From: CAZAMP01 sp964486455
GTDB lineage: Bacteria > Eisenbacteria > RBG-16-71-46 > CAZAMP01
Direction: 5' to 3'
NCBI GenBank assembly: GCA_964486455.1
Contig: CAZAMP010000007.1
Span: 1-64,000, forward strand
Length of the DNA stretch: 64,000 nt
Below, piece after piece: positions 25,860-35,871 of the stretch. How positions within the stretch are numbered: position 1 is the stretch's first letter; each line of letters starts with the position of its first letter. Under the pieces are notes generated by a model. That model did not search any database. It saw nothing but the letters and a program-made list of their open reading frames with translations, and was not told the DNA's origin. The translations under genes and the position numbers were made by a program.

Positions 25860-27131
25860 CTACTCCACTCGAACGCTATCCAGTATGTTTTCCGCCGAAA
25901 TCGCACCCGCCGGCCAGCCGCGCGCAACGAGCACCAGATCCTCGTGGCGAGACACCGCGACGGGCTCACCGGCGAAGATCGAATCAACCGCGGCGGTTGC
26001 CGCCTTCGTGAACTCCTCCGCGTCGCTCTCTTGGTCCCAGATGGACGCCCAGAGAAAGGCCAATCGTCCATCCGCGTGTTCGTAGGTATCAACGCGGTCA
26101 CCGTCCCATCCGGCAGCGGCGGGTGCGGCCACCAGCTTCGACACGCCGCCCTCGAGCCATATCCGCATGATGAGCTCGCCCAGGCTGTTCGTCTCGACCC
26201 GCGACCAGCCGTCCGGGAGATCGACATCGTCGAGCGCTACCGTCCGCGGAAGATCCGGCTCGTCGAAATACTTCTCCGGATGAAGGATCTGCTCGGTGGA
26301 AACAGGAGGTGAGGTGAACAGGCTGTCGACCGCCGGCCACTTCTCGCGGAAGTACGCCTCCCCCACGAAGGTCATTCCATCGGCATATGAGAAGAGAAGC
26401 GGGGTGACGATGTAGGACGGGCTGTCCGAGAGCGACGGCATTCCTGGCATTCCCTGCTCGGCCATGCTGTACATCGTGCCACGCATGAGCGTCATCATTG
26501 GTTGGGTCAGCTCCATGCCCATCTCGCCCATGGCGAAAAGCTGCATGGCGAGCGTGGCATCTCCTTCGACGATGGATTTGGCCGCCACGAGGCGATCCTC
26601 GTTCGAGTAGTCCTCGATGGGAAGATTGAGCAAGCCGAAGTGCTGATCCTGAAGCGCGTGCACGAGCTCGTGCGCAATCATCGCCCGTTCGCTCTGCTTG
26701 ATGAGTGCGGCCAGCGGATCGTCCGGAGCGAACTCCACCATGAAGAACTTGCCGCGCCTCGGGTCGTAGAACCCCGCCACCTGTTCGCTGAAGAGCGCTT
26801 TCCAGCCGTCGCGGAGATCGAAACCATCCGGGACTAGCCCCAGCGCGCGGCATCGCTTGCCGATGGGGACCACCAGGCTATCCGGCGCCTCGACCGCGAT
26901 CATGGAATCGAGCGTGGCCGTGAACTCCGATCGGGTGATCCAGGCAACCTCCAACGGCTTGCGGATATCGAGGCTGCGGAGCTCGGCCACTTCAGAGAGG
27001 AATGCGGCCGCGTCCGTGCGGCCTTCCGGCACGGAACCCCCCGTGGGGGCGGCATCGGTGGCGGCACGGATCTCATCGACCCCGATCACGAGCAGAAGAC
27101 CGATCATGGACACTGAAAACAATCGGCGCAT
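25860..27131 (-). CDS. Exported HExxH zinc metallopeptidase-like protein
   Basis: A 423-residue exported protein with a signal peptide (MRRLFSVSMIGLLLVIG). It carries the zinc-protease motif HELVHALQDQHF (His154, Glu155, His158) and a plausible third ligand, Glu189 in VEGDATLA. This arrangement resembles gluzincin-type peptidases of unassigned family. The start ATG 27129-27131 has GGGGGAG upstream. It lies 28 bp before NfeD, so all three leftward genes may form one operon. The substrate is unknown. The protein could also be an inactive sensor, but the motif is intact. Confidence 0.8.
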   Translation of the reverse strand: MRRLFSVSMIGLLLVIGVDEIRAATDAAPTGGSVPEGRTDAAAFLSEVAELRSLDIRKPLEVAWITRSEFTATLDSMIAVEAPDSLVVPIGKRCRALGLVPDGFDLRDGWKALFSEQVAGFYDPRRGKFFMVEFAPDDPLAALIKQSERAMIAHELVHALQDQHFGLLNLPIEDYSNEDRLVAAKSIVEGDATLAMQLFAMGEMGMELTQPMMTLMRGTMYSMAEQGMPGMPSLSDSPSYIVTPLLFSYADGMTFVGEAYFREKWPAVDSLFTSPPVSTEQILHPEKYFDEPDLPRTVALDDVDLPDGWSRVETNSLGELIMRIWLEGGVSKLVAAPAAAGWDGDRVDTYEHADGRLAFLWASIWDQESDAEEFTKAATAAVDSIFAGEPVAVSRHEDLVLVARGWPAGAISAENILDSVRVE

Positions 27132-27234
27132 TGCACTCCCCCATCGTGGAAAGCCCCAGAGGCCGGATGATACACTCTCGCGGTTTGGCGCCTCCAGGTG
27201 CATGTCACTAACTACCGTCAGGAATACGTGTACG

Positions 27235-27981
27235 ATGATCGAGGTCCAGGAACTCATCAAGGATTTTCCGGGATCGCGGGGACGGTCGGTCCGCGCGGTC
27301 GGCGGCGTGAGCTTCACGTGCCGGCCCGGCGAGATCTTCGGTCTCTTGGGACGAAACGGAGCGGGAAAGACCACGACGCTCCGAATCCTCGCGACGATCC
27401 TCTCCCCGACCGGCGGGTCCGCGCGCATCCTCGGTCATGACGTCACCGCCGATGGGGAAACCGTGCGCAAGAGCGTCGGGTTCCAGACGGGCGACACACG
27501 CCTCTATGACCGTCTCTCCGGTCGGGAAGCGCTTCACTACTTCGGCGCACTCCAGGCCATGCCCGACGACGCGATCACGCGGCGCGTCGCGACACTCACC
27601 GATCAGTTCGAGCTTGCGGCGTTCATCGACCGGCGCATCGGGACCTACTCGAGCGGCCAGAAACAGCGCGTTTCGCTGGCCCGCGCGCTCCTACACGATC
27701 CACCGGTTCTCCTCCTGGATGAGCCGACGGTCGGACTCGACATCTTGGCCGCCCGCGAAACGCTCGAATTGGTGAGTTCACTTCGTGACGAAGGCCGAAC
27801 CATCCTCTTCTCCACTCACATTCTCTCCGAGGTCGAGCGGATCTGTGACGTGGTCGGGGTGATCGATGCCGGAAACCTCCTCGCGTGCGACCGGCTGGAT
27901 GCCATTCGCCGTCTCGCCGACGGCAATCTGGAGAACGCGTTCATCGACCTGATTCGCGGAAACACGGAGGCCCGCCCATGA
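27235..27981 (+). CDS. ABC transporter ATP-binding protein (NatA-like)
   Basis: A 248-residue ABC ATPase. Walker A GRNGAGKT, signature YSSGQKQRVSLARA, Walker B VLLLDEPTVGLD and the H-loop STHILSE are all intact. It closely resembles NatA-type ATPases paired with ABC-2 permeases. The start at ATG 27235 was chosen because the domain begins immediately; an in-frame ATG at 27202 is possible, and the upstream extension overlaps the divergent peptidase gene. Its stop overlaps the permease start as ATGA, so translation is coupled. It probably powers export of sodium, drugs or peptides. Confidence 0.92.
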   Translation: MIEVQELIKDFPGSRGRSVRAVGGVSFTCRPGEIFGLLGRNGAGKTTTLRILATILSPTGGSARILGHDVTADGETVRKSVGFQTGDTRLYDRLSGREALHYFGALQAMPDDAITRRVATLTDQFELAAFIDRRIGTYSSGQKQRVSLARALLHDPPVLLLDEPTVGLDILAARETLELVSSLRDEGRTILFSTHILSEVERICDVVGVIDAGNLLACDRLDAIRRLADGNLENAFIDLIRGNTEARP

Positions 27982-29129
27982 ACGGCCGGGTGATTCGGAC
28001 CGTCTGCATCAAAGAGCTTCGCGACGCGATCCGTGATCCACGATCGATCCTCTACCTCGTCGGCCTTCCGCTCATCTTCTATCCGGCGCTGCTCCTGATC
28101 CTGGAGAAGATCGGTAGTCAGGGCGGCACCGATATCATGAGTGCTCCCTACCGCGTCTCCATCACCCGGATCGAAGAGTCGCCGACGCTCACGGCGGCGT
28201 TCATGGACGCGGATGACATCTTCACCATCCCTTCGGTCAACCCCTGGCTCGGTGTCGTCCACGGTGAAGCGCACGTGGGGATCGAACCCTGCGAGCAATT
28301 CGAAGCGGCGGTCGCCGCCGGTGAGAGCCCGGTGCTGACACTCTACGTCGACCTGACGCTGCCGGTCGCGCGCGAGGCGTTCGAGCGGGCCCACGAGATC
28401 GTCTCGGAATGGCGGGCGGCGATGGGCGGAGAGGACGCGGTCTTTGAAATCGAGGAAGTCGTGTTGGGGCACCCCGGCTCGGACCTCGGATTCATGGTGG
28501 GGCTCTTCCCGTACTTCCTCGTGGTGCTCATCCTCGTCGGCGCCGCGCACATGGCGATCGACATCACGGCCGGCGAGAAGGAGCGGCGGACGCTCGAAAC
28601 GTTGCTGGTGACCCCCGCGCGTCGGCTACAGATTCTCCTGGGCAAGGCGACCGCTACGGTGATCGCGGCGATGAGCGCCGGAGTGGTCGGGATGGCGGGC
28701 TTTGCGATGGCGATCGCGCTCGCCAAGCCGCTCACGGGCGGCACACCATTTCTGCTGTCGCTGCCGCCGCACGCGTTCTGGATTCTGGGTCTGGGCAACC
28801 TGCCCGCCGCGTTCTTCCTGAGCGCGATGTTGCTCGCGCTCGGAACATTTGCGCGCTCGAGTCGCGAGGGCCAGACGTACGCCGCCTATCTTCAGATGCC
28901 CCTTCTCTTGCTGGCCCTCATCGCGACCTTCATCCCGCCCGATCCGAATCCTCTTCTGTATCTTGTGCCCCTCCTCGGCACCAATCTGATCCAAAAGGAG
29001 TATCTCATCGGGATCGGCGATCCATGGCATGCGGCAATGGCCGTGGGTGCTACGCTGCTCCTCGGCGCGCTGCTTGCCGTACTCGCCGCCCGAATGTTCT
29101 CGAAAGAGCGTGTCCTATTCCGGGAGTAG
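27978..29129 (+). CDS. ABC-2 type permease (NatB-like)
   Basis: A 383-residue membrane subunit partnering the ATPase. It has a first helix (about 23-41) after the typical KELRDAIRDPRSI cytoplasmic segment and a large extracytoplasmic domain (about 45-170). Five further helices follow (FMVGLFPYFLVVLILVGAAH onward), with the conserved GEKERRTLETLL loop and TPARR. These are NatB/ABC-2 features. It overlaps the ATPase gene by 4 nt. Export of Na+ is known for NatAB; the cargo here is not deducible. Confidence 0.88.
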   Translation: MNGRVIRTVCIKELRDAIRDPRSILYLVGLPLIFYPALLLILEKIGSQGGTDIMSAPYRVSITRIEESPTLTAAFMDADDIFTIPSVNPWLGVVHGEAHVGIEPCEQFEAAVAAGESPVLTLYVDLTLPVAREAFERAHEIVSEWRAAMGGEDAVFEIEEVVLGHPGSDLGFMVGLFPYFLVVLILVGAAHMAIDITAGEKERRTLETLLVTPARRLQILLGKATATVIAAMSAGVVGMAGFAMAIALAKPLTGGTPFLLSLPPHAFWILGLGNLPAAFFLSAMLLALGTFARSSREGQTYAAYLQMPLLLLALIATFIPPDPNPLLYLVPLLGTNLIQKEYLIGIGDPWHAAMAVGATLLLGALLAVLAARMFSKERVLFRE

Positions 29130-29158
29130 ATACCGCGAATAGACACGCCGGAGGAATC

Positions 29159-30391
29159 ATGAAGCGCGACATAATGAAAATCATGGAAGAGAAGAACATC
29201 GATGCCCTCGTCGTGAGCATGGACGAGATCCAGAACCCGATCTGGGAGTACGTCACGAACTGCGAGCCGCTCACCCACGGGCATCTCGTCTGGAAGCGTG
29301 GGGAAGAGCCGGTATTGATCCATGCAAGCATGGAGCGTGACCAGGCCGCGGCGGTCGGCTACCCGACCCAGCCGCTCAGCGAATTCGACCTCCGCGAGAT
29401 CACCGATTCGGAATCGGATCCGCTTCAGGTCGCGATCAAAATGCGGAAGCGGATTCTCGAGCGATGCGGTGTCGCGGGCAAGGTAGCGTTCTACGGCACC
29501 GGCGACGTGTCGCGCACGTATCACGTCATGAAGGCGATCGACGGGCGGAACGGCATCACGATCGCGGAGGATTTCTCTCCGTCGGTCTTCGACCTCGCGC
29601 GCATCACAAAGGATGAAGACGAGGCCGAGGCGGTCCGGCAATCCGGTGTGCCGGTCTATGCGGCTCTTCAGAACGTCGTCGACTTCTGCAAAGCGCTTCG
29701 CCGCGAGGGCGAAACGCTCAAGACCGCCGACGGGGCCGTCCCGACGATCGGCGACCTCAAGACGATCATCCGTACGACCCTTCAGGACGCGGGCTACCAG
29801 GAAGACCGCGGCCACAGCATCGTCTCGCAAGGGAGGGACGCCGGCGTTCCCCACAACATCGGGAACCCGGCCGATCCGCTTCTCCCCGGCAAGACGATCA
29901 TCATCGACATCTTCCCGGCACCGATGAGCGGCGGCTACTACTTCGACGTCACGCGCACGTTCGTGATCGGCGACGCCGACGCGGAAGTGCGGAAGCTCTA
30001 CGACGATGTGAAGGACTCGCTCGACCTCTGCATCGGCATGCTCAAGGTCGGAACCCCCACTCGGGACCTGCAGGTCGGCGTCTGCAAGTTCTTCGAAGGC
30101 CGCGGTCATCCGACGGTCGGTAGCGATCCGAAGGCCGAGAGCGGCTACATTCACAGTCTCGGTCACGGCGTCGGTCTCCAGGTGCATGAGCGGCCCTACT
30201 TCGGGGACTCTGCGGCGAACAAAGACGTCGTCGAGCCCGGCCACGTCGTGACGATCGAACCCGGCCTTTACTATCCCGAGAAGAGCATGGGGATTCGCCT
30301 CGAAGAGATCATCTACATCCGGCCTGACGGTACGCCGGAGATCCTCAGCACCTTCCCGCTGGACATGGTCATTCCGTGTCAGGAGGGGTGA
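29159..30391 (+). CDS. M24-family metallopeptidase (Xaa-Pro aminopeptidase-like)
   Basis: A 410-residue pita-bread peptidase. The N-terminal creatinase-like domain (about 1-160) is followed by the M24 catalytic domain. All five metal ligands are traceable: Asp in IIDIFPAPMSG, Asp in YYFDVTRTF, His in HSLGHGVGLQVHE, Glu in TIEPGLYY, and Glu in GIRLEEIIY. The lack of a signal peptide makes it cytoplasmic, where it would remove residues preceding proline. The start is set by GGAGGAATC just before ATG 29159. It follows the permease by 29 bp and may share its transcript. Confidence 0.92.
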   Translation: MKRDIMKIMEEKNIDALVVSMDEIQNPIWEYVTNCEPLTHGHLVWKRGEEPVLIHASMERDQAAAVGYPTQPLSEFDLREITDSESDPLQVAIKMRKRILERCGVAGKVAFYGTGDVSRTYHVMKAIDGRNGITIAEDFSPSVFDLARITKDEDEAEAVRQSGVPVYAALQNVVDFCKALRREGETLKTADGAVPTIGDLKTIIRTTLQDAGYQEDRGHSIVSQGRDAGVPHNIGNPADPLLPGKTIIIDIFPAPMSGGYYFDVTRTFVIGDADAEVRKLYDDVKDSLDLCIGMLKVGTPTRDLQVGVCKFFEGRGHPTVGSDPKAESGYIHSLGHGVGLQVHERPYFGDSAANKDVVEPGHVVTIEPGLYYPEKSMGIRLEEIIYIRPDGTPEILSTFPLDMVIPCQEG

Positions 30392-30680
30392 TCAGCGAGA
30401 CGAGTCCGGGAGCTTGAAAACCCCATTTTCAATTGTGCAGATCTCTGCTTATCAGCTTTCTTACAACGAGTTACAGGGCGACCAGCCTGCGGTCGCCCCG
30501 ACGGCCGACCCCTTCTACCGGTTGGTAAGCACCGCTCCGCCCATACGCCGCTAATCCGATGGTCCACCACGGCAGATAGATCTAACAAGGAAACCACAAT
30601 CTGTTCCCTCGGCCGTCAGGGAACAAGATTCCCTCTGACCTATCCCCCCGGGTCGTTCGTGCGAATCTACGGAGGCAATC

Positions 30681-31487
30681 GTGCGTGCATCACCGACCGC
30701 CGCCATGCTCGCGTTCGTCATCGCCCTACTACTCAGCGCGACCCCGGTCGCCGCAATGACGATCGGATACTACGACGGAACGCGGGAGGCCTGGGGCTTC
30801 AGCGGAAACAACTATCTGTCGGATGCCAAGCAGTGGCTCACAGACCAGGGACATACCCTCGTCGCGACCAGTCGCGCCGACGCGTCGTTCCTGAGTGGTG
30901 TCGATGCCTTTTACACGGGCCTCGTGCGCGACACCTACTTCGAGGACGAGCTCGACGCGTTCGAGGAGTTCGTCGGCGGTCAGGGCGGCTTCCTGTTCGT
31001 CCAGCAGGACTGGGGGCCGAACAACCATTGGCACGCGGCGGCTCAACAACTACTCGGTCGCTGGGACATCGGCACGGAAGGCTCGCACAACAGCAGCCAA
31101 TTTCAAACGGTGGGAACCAGCGATTGGGTCTCCGATCCCAACGCGGTGGCCGCGTTCTCAGGCGCGTACCATGCGGTCATCACGTCGGGTGAGGAGCAGG
31201 CCGGCTACGAGCGGCTGGCTCACGACACGGCGGACCGCTCGGTCCTCGGCGTCTTCGACGCCGGCGCGGGACGCTCGAGCGACGTTCTCGTCTCGACCGA
31301 CATCAACATGTGGGACAACAGCTACGGATGGACGGATGCCGGGAGCCGCGATCTCTGGGCAAACATCTGGCAGAACGCCGAAGACCAGACGAACGAGGAT
31401 CCGGTGCCGGAGCCGGCGACACTGATGCTTCTGGGCGCGGGACTGGTGGGCTTCGCCGCGGGAAGAATGCGCCGGCGGAAGCCATAG
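30681..31487 (+). CDS. PEP-CTERM surface protein
   Basis: A 268-residue exported protein with a signal peptide (about 1-25, SATPVAA) and a classic PEP-CTERM tail: VPEPATLMLLGAGLVGFAAG followed by RMRRRKP. The tail directs processing by an exosortase, which is not encoded in this window. The body (IGYYDGTREAWGFSGNNYLS, AFYTGLVRDTYFED, GFLFVQQDWG) resembles a flavodoxin-like or glutamine-amidotransferase-like sheet but I cannot name it. The start codon is GTG behind GGAGGCAATC. The 289-bp gap to its left holds only weak hairpins, such as TTGAAAA/TTTTCAA at 30414-30432. Confidence 0.85.
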   Translation: MRASPTAAMLAFVIALLLSATPVAAMTIGYYDGTREAWGFSGNNYLSDAKQWLTDQGHTLVATSRADASFLSGVDAFYTGLVRDTYFEDELDAFEEFVGGQGGFLFVQQDWGPNNHWHAAAQQLLGRWDIGTEGSHNSSQFQTVGTSDWVSDPNAVAAFSGAYHAVITSGEEQAGYERLAHDTADRSVLGVFDAGAGRSSDVLVSTDINMWDNSYGWTDAGSRDLWANIWQNAEDQTNEDPVPEPATLMLLGAGLVGFAAGRMRRRKP

Positions 31488-31678
31488 TCGACGCGCGCCG
31501 CCAGAAGACAATCCACGGAACCAACCGCTAGTACCGGTCGGCCTGCCTCCAGCCCCCTCGGCCGACCGGGCCTCCGCACTACTCATGACACGTTCATGCT
31601 AGAATAGTCCCAAGTCTGACATCTCTCGAGCGGTATCCATTTCGGGTCATCCACTCTCCGAACCACCGGGAGTCCAAG

Positions 31679-33997
31679 ATGAAAACCACGCCCTATATAG
31701 GGATCGCGTCTTCAGCCCTCGTCGTCGCCCTTGCGGCCCTTTGCTGCGCCGGCGTCGTAATGGCATCACCCGACGTGACCGGGTCTCGGGTCGAGGAGAA
31801 TCGGGTCATCGTCACATTGGAATCGGGTGAGTTCGAGTTCGTTCCGGCAAGCGATCCGACGGGCGACACGGAGCGGATCGAGATGAAGTCGTTTGGTCGG
31901 ATTCAAGTCCCCGGCCAACCGGCACTGCCGATGCAGCGTTTCCTCGTGGCACTGCCGCCCGGCGCCCGGGCCACGTCGATCGAGATCCTCGGCTTGACGA
32001 GCCGCGACATCGGCGACCATCACCGGATCGCCCCCGCCCCGCCAATCGCATTCCTGGGAGACATGCCGGGCTGGGATGACGCCACGCAACGCGTGAGGGA
32101 TGAATGGCAGGCCGAATACGATGCGGTGTATCTCAACGGCGCCACGTTTCCCGCCGAGGCGGCATGGCTCGCCGCGAAGGGTAGCTACCGGCAGGTCGCG
32201 TACGCGTCGGTCGCGTTCTGCCCGTTCACATACCACCCACTTTCGGGGCGGATCGAGCACCACGCGGGGATCGAGATCGCGATTCACTTCGAGACGTCAT
32301 CCGCCGATGCGCCACGCATCGCCCCTGACGCCATAACCGAAGCCCGCGCGGCAGACCTCTTCTCCAACTACGCGACGGTGGCCGACCTCTATCGGACGGG
32401 CGGAGATGGGCCACCATCCCCGGACGACACATACGACTTCGTCATCATCACGACGGACGCCTGCTTGGGCGCGCTCAACGCATCCGACTTCCCGGCGTGG
32501 AAGGCCGACCGCGGCTACTCCCTTCGCACGCTGCTCACGACCGATCCGGAGATCGCGAGTCAACCCGGCGTCGATCTAGCCGAGAAGATTCGAAACTGCC
32601 TTCGGAGCAACTACCTCCAGTGGGGCACGCGCTACGTCCTCATGGTCGGCGACTACGCCGAGGTGCCGATGCGGATCTGCTACCCGGACCCCGACTTCCA
32701 CGTCTACGACCCCTGGGATCCCGGCCTCATCGCGCCCGGAACGCCCACGGACTACTACTTCGCCGACCTCTCGTACGACGACGATGTTTCCTGGGATTCG
32801 GACGGGGACGGCTACCACGGCGAGTACGGTCACGACGATCCGGATTTCCTGGCGGAAGTGTCGGTCGGCCGCATCCCGGTGAACTCGGGGTCTCGCATCG
32901 TCTATTCCCTCAACAAGCTCGTCGCGTTCGAGCAGGATACCGGCGCGTGGAAGCGAAACGTCCTTCACGGCGGTAGTATTCTCTTTTTCGAGAACCAGAA
33001 CGGCAGCGGCTATCCGTTCATCGACGGGGCGTCGTGCCTCGACTCGATCGAGGTCGGGCTGATGGACGGTTTCTCAATCACCCACTTCACCGAGCGCGCG
33101 GGGATCGTGCAGTCGCTCTACGACTGGCCGGCGATCACGGAATACAGTTTCACGAACGCCTGGGGAACCGGCCAGCACGCGGTCGTGAACTGGTCCGGCC
33201 ACGGATGGCCCGACGGCGCCTACCGAACGATCTGGGCCTGGGACGACGGCGATGGGATTCCAGAGCACGGAAACGGCGAGCTGCAGAGTCACCGCTTCAT
33301 CGGCCTCGGCTCGGGCAACATCGATGACGACCATCCGTCGATCGTCTTCGCGATCTCGTGCAACGTCGGCTATCCGGATCCCAATCCATACGGAAACCTC
33401 GGCATCGACCTTCTGACCCTGCCCGGCTGGGGCGCGTCGGCGGGCATCGTCAGCTCCGCGCGGCCCGCGGCCATCTCCGGCGACTGGCGTAACGACCCGG
33501 GCGGAACGGAGCAGATTTGCTACGACTTCAACCGATACCTGCTCGTGGAAGCGGAAAGGGTCGGCGACGCGCTCTATGACGGCAAGTTCAGCGCAACGAG
33601 CGAGTACGGATGGGACCGCGTTTACGAGTACATGAACCTCTACAACTTCAATCTGTTCGGGGACCCGTCGATGGATATGGGCGCGGCAACCGTGGGCGTG
33701 TCGGCGGACACGGAAGCCGACGTCGCGATCCTCGGGCACGGCATGCCGAACCCGTTCGCGGCGGTCACATCGGTGCGGTTCACGCTGCCCGCGGCCGGGA
33801 CGCTTCGCGTGAGCGTTCTTGACGTCGCGGGGCGCCATGTCGCCACTTTGGCCGACGGTCGGTTCGACGCGGGATCGCATGCCGTGATGTGGGACGGAAC
33901 GAACGATCGTGGTGAGCGGATCGCCGCCGGCACATATTTCGTGGTCGGTGACGCCGCAGGACGGCGGATCGCCCGGAAGCTGGTGCTGCTCCCGTAG
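31679..33997 (+). CDS. Peptidase C25 (gingipain-like) with FlgD-like sorting domain
   Basis: A 772-residue exported cysteine protease. A signal peptide (about 1-30) and propeptide-like region (30-220) precede the C25 catalytic domain (about 245-640). His is in NWSGHGWPDGAY (about residue 505) and Cys in FAISCNVGYPD (about 558). The terminal 87 residues form a FlgD-like Ig module (MPNPFAAVTS, AVMWDGTNDRGE, AAGTYFVVGD) like type IX secretion C-terminal domains. C25 enzymes also act as sortases in type IX secretion, so it could process other proteins with such tails here (inference). It appears monocistronic. Confidence 0.92.
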   Translation: MKTTPYIGIASSALVVALAALCCAGVVMASPDVTGSRVEENRVIVTLESGEFEFVPASDPTGDTERIEMKSFGRIQVPGQPALPMQRFLVALPPGARATSIEILGLTSRDIGDHHRIAPAPPIAFLGDMPGWDDATQRVRDEWQAEYDAVYLNGATFPAEAAWLAAKGSYRQVAYASVAFCPFTYHPLSGRIEHHAGIEIAIHFETSSADAPRIAPDAITEARAADLFSNYATVADLYRTGGDGPPSPDDTYDFVIITTDACLGALNASDFPAWKADRGYSLRTLLTTDPEIASQPGVDLAEKIRNCLRSNYLQWGTRYVLMVGDYAEVPMRICYPDPDFHVYDPWDPGLIAPGTPTDYYFADLSYDDDVSWDSDGDGYHGEYGHDDPDFLAEVSVGRIPVNSGSRIVYSLNKLVAFEQDTGAWKRNVLHGGSILFFENQNGSGYPFIDGASCLDSIEVGLMDGFSITHFTERAGIVQSLYDWPAITEYSFTNAWGTGQHAVVNWSGHGWPDGAYRTIWAWDDGDGIPEHGNGELQSHRFIGLGSGNIDDDHPSIVFAISCNVGYPDPNPYGNLGIDLLTLPGWGASAGIVSSARPAAISGDWRNDPGGTEQICYDFNRYLLVEAERVGDALYDGKFSATSEYGWDRVYEYMNLYNFNLFGDPSMDMGAATVGVSADTEADVAILGHGMPNPFAAVTSVRFTLPAAGTLRVSVLDVAGRHVATLADGRFDAGSHAVMWDGTNDRGERIAAGTYFVVGDAAGRRIARKLVLLP

Positions 33998-34044
33998 GAC
34001 CGTCGGCCGGAGGGGATGGCAAACCCGGAGATGGTCCGCTAGAA

Positions 34045-35202
34045 TTGGTACATAGCAGGCTGACGAAGCGCCTGCGAAAGGGGGACGCGATATACGACAC
34101 CGCTGAAGCGTACGCTCCCGAGCGCGCGCTGCTGGTCGGTGTGACCCGAACCACCGAGCCGAGCAACAACCACCTCGACGAACTCGCCCAGCTCGCCTTG
34201 ACGGCCGGCGCCGAGGTCCTGGATCGGATCGTGCAAAACCGCCGAACACCCGATCCCGGGACCTTCATCGGCAAAGGAAAGGTCGAGGAACTCAAGCGGG
34301 CGGTTCGGCACCATGGCGCCAACCTGGTCATCTTCGACGATGACCTGACGGCGGCTCAGGTCCGCACGATTGAGCGCGAAGTCGATGTGAAGATCATCGA
34401 TCGTAGCGCTCTCATTCTCGACATCTTCGCCCGCCACGCGCGCACCCGCGAGGCCAAGCTTCAAGTCGAGCTGGCGCAGCTTCAGTACCTGCTCCCTCGA
34501 CTCACCCGTCTGTGGACGCACCTCTCTAGAACCGGCGGCGGGATCGGCACGCGCGGTCCCGGGGAAACGCAGCTCGAGGTCGACCGGCGGCGGATCGGCA
34601 CACGGATCTCCAGGCTCAAGAAGAAACTTGAGGGGGTCCGTGTCGAACGCGAAACACAACGCAAGCAGAGGGGCGCATCGTTTCGCGTGTCGCTCGTCGG
34701 ATACACGAACGCGGGGAAGTCGACGCTGTTCAACGCGCTGACGCGCGCGGAGGTGCCCGTCGCCCCAATGCTCTTCGCCACGCTCGACACCACCACGCGA
34801 AAGCTCTATCTCAGGGACGGCGTCTCCCTCCTTCTCTCGGACACGGTCGGGTTCATCCGGAAGCTACCGCACCATCTCGTCGCGTCGTTTCGATCGACGC
34901 TCGAGGATGTGACGGAAGCCGATTTGCTGCTGCATGTCGCCGACGCGTCGAGTCCGCAGCTCGGCGATCAGATCGAGGCGGTCGACACCGTGCTCAAGGA
35001 GATCGTCGCGAACAGCGTGCCGCAACGAATCGTGCTCAACAAGACCGACATGATCGAGGACAACGATCAGATCTATGCGCTGCGGGCGCGCTTCCCAGAC
35101 GCGACGTTCCTTTCCGCGCTGGATCGATCCCACGTCGAGGTCCTCCGGGGTCAGTTGGCCGACGCGTGGGAAGCCTGGAGCAAAGAGACCACAAGCGCTT
35201 GA
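34045..35202 (+). CDS. hflX: GTPase HflX
   Basis: A 385-residue ribosome-associated GTPase that splits stalled or hibernating ribosomes. The HflX N-terminal domain (DPGTFIGKGKVEELK, VIFDDDLTAAQVRTIE), the glycine-rich linker RTGGGIGTRGPGETQLE and the G domain (GYTNAGKST, LSDTVGFIRKLPHHLV, LNKTD) are all present. The only good upstream start is TTG at 34045, preceded by GGAGATGG. It lies 47 bp after the C25 gene. The length is normal for the family. Confidence 0.95.
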   Translation: MVHSRLTKRLRKGDAIYDTAEAYAPERALLVGVTRTTEPSNNHLDELAQLALTAGAEVLDRIVQNRRTPDPGTFIGKGKVEELKRAVRHHGANLVIFDDDLTAAQVRTIEREVDVKIIDRSALILDIFARHARTREAKLQVELAQLQYLLPRLTRLWTHLSRTGGGIGTRGPGETQLEVDRRRIGTRISRLKKKLEGVRVERETQRKQRGASFRVSLVGYTNAGKSTLFNALTRAEVPVAPMLFATLDTTTRKLYLRDGVSLLLSDTVGFIRKLPHHLVASFRSTLEDVTEADLLLHVADASSPQLGDQIEAVDTVLKEIVANSVPQRIVLNKTDMIEDNDQIYALRARFPDATFLSALDRSHVEVLRGQLADAWEAWSKETTSA

Positions 35203-35256
35203 TACTCGGACAACGAAGAAATGAGTACGTGAATGCCGGCGATCGGGAGGCGAACG

Positions 35257-35871
35257 ATGCCACGGTTTCTTGTCCTTTTCGCGCTGGTGGTGACGGCCGG
35301 GCCCGTTGCCGCCGGAACAGCTAGTCCGGATACCCTTCCGCCCCTCCCATGCTTCGTAACAACTGACTGTTTGCGGCTGGCTCCCGATGGCTCATTCGAG
35401 CTCTTCGCCCGGATCGAATACGGCTACGATTGTGAGCCGATCCCCAACACGGAGGTTCGTGTCATCTTCAGTGCCTCCGCGGAGGAAGCTCTCTACTGGT
35501 GTCCCGGACAGGAGCACCCGGTCATCACCGGCACAACGAACTCGGATGGCGAGGTGACGTTCAACATCCGGGCGGGCGGTTGTTTGGATCTGCCATACGC
35601 AATCATCGTAGAGGTAGATCCTGGTGCGATCACGGTCGACACGTACGACCGGGTGGGTTCGCCAGACATGCATTCCGACAACCCGCCGCGCGTCGGCGAT
35701 GGGGATGTCGATCTAAACGACTTCGTCGTGTTCTCGTCGCGCTTCCTGGAAGAGGATTACTGCGCCGACCTTCACGACAGCACACCCCCCCTCGACGAGC
35801 GGTGCGATGAGTTCGTTGATTTGGACGATTTCGTCGTGTTCATGCGCAGTTTCCTCCAAGGCTGCCGCTAG
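35257..35871 (+). CDS. Secreted protein with dockerin-like EF-hand pair
   Basis: A 204-residue exported protein with a signal peptide (MPRFLVLFALVVTAGPVAAG), an Ig-like beta domain (about 30-135, with IPNTEVRVIF and GEVTFNIRAGGC), and a C-terminal pair of calcium-binding repeats (GDVDLNDFVVFSSRFL and EFVDLDDFVVFMRSFL). These are spaced like a type I dockerin. Dockerin-like tails bind cohesin domains in cellulosomes or act as generic Ca-binding anchors; no cohesin is seen in the window. The start ATG 35257 follows GGGAGGCG. Its stop overlaps the convergent aminotransferase stop by a shared CTAG. Confidence 0.8.
   Translation: MPRFLVLFALVVTAGPVAAGTASPDTLPPLPCFVTTDCLRLAPDGSFELFARIEYGYDCEPIPNTEVRVIFSASAEEALYWCPGQEHPVITGTTNSDGEVTFNIRAGGCLDLPYAIIVEVDPGAITVDTYDRVGSPDMHSDNPPRVGDGDVDLNDFVVFSSRFLEEDYCADLHDSTPPLDERCDEFVDLDDFVVFMRSFLQGCR

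Noticed and set aside
30414..30432. Hairpin TTGAAAA/TTTTCAA as a terminator after the M24 peptidase
   Set aside because: The stem is AT-rich and no U-run follows; it is probably chance.
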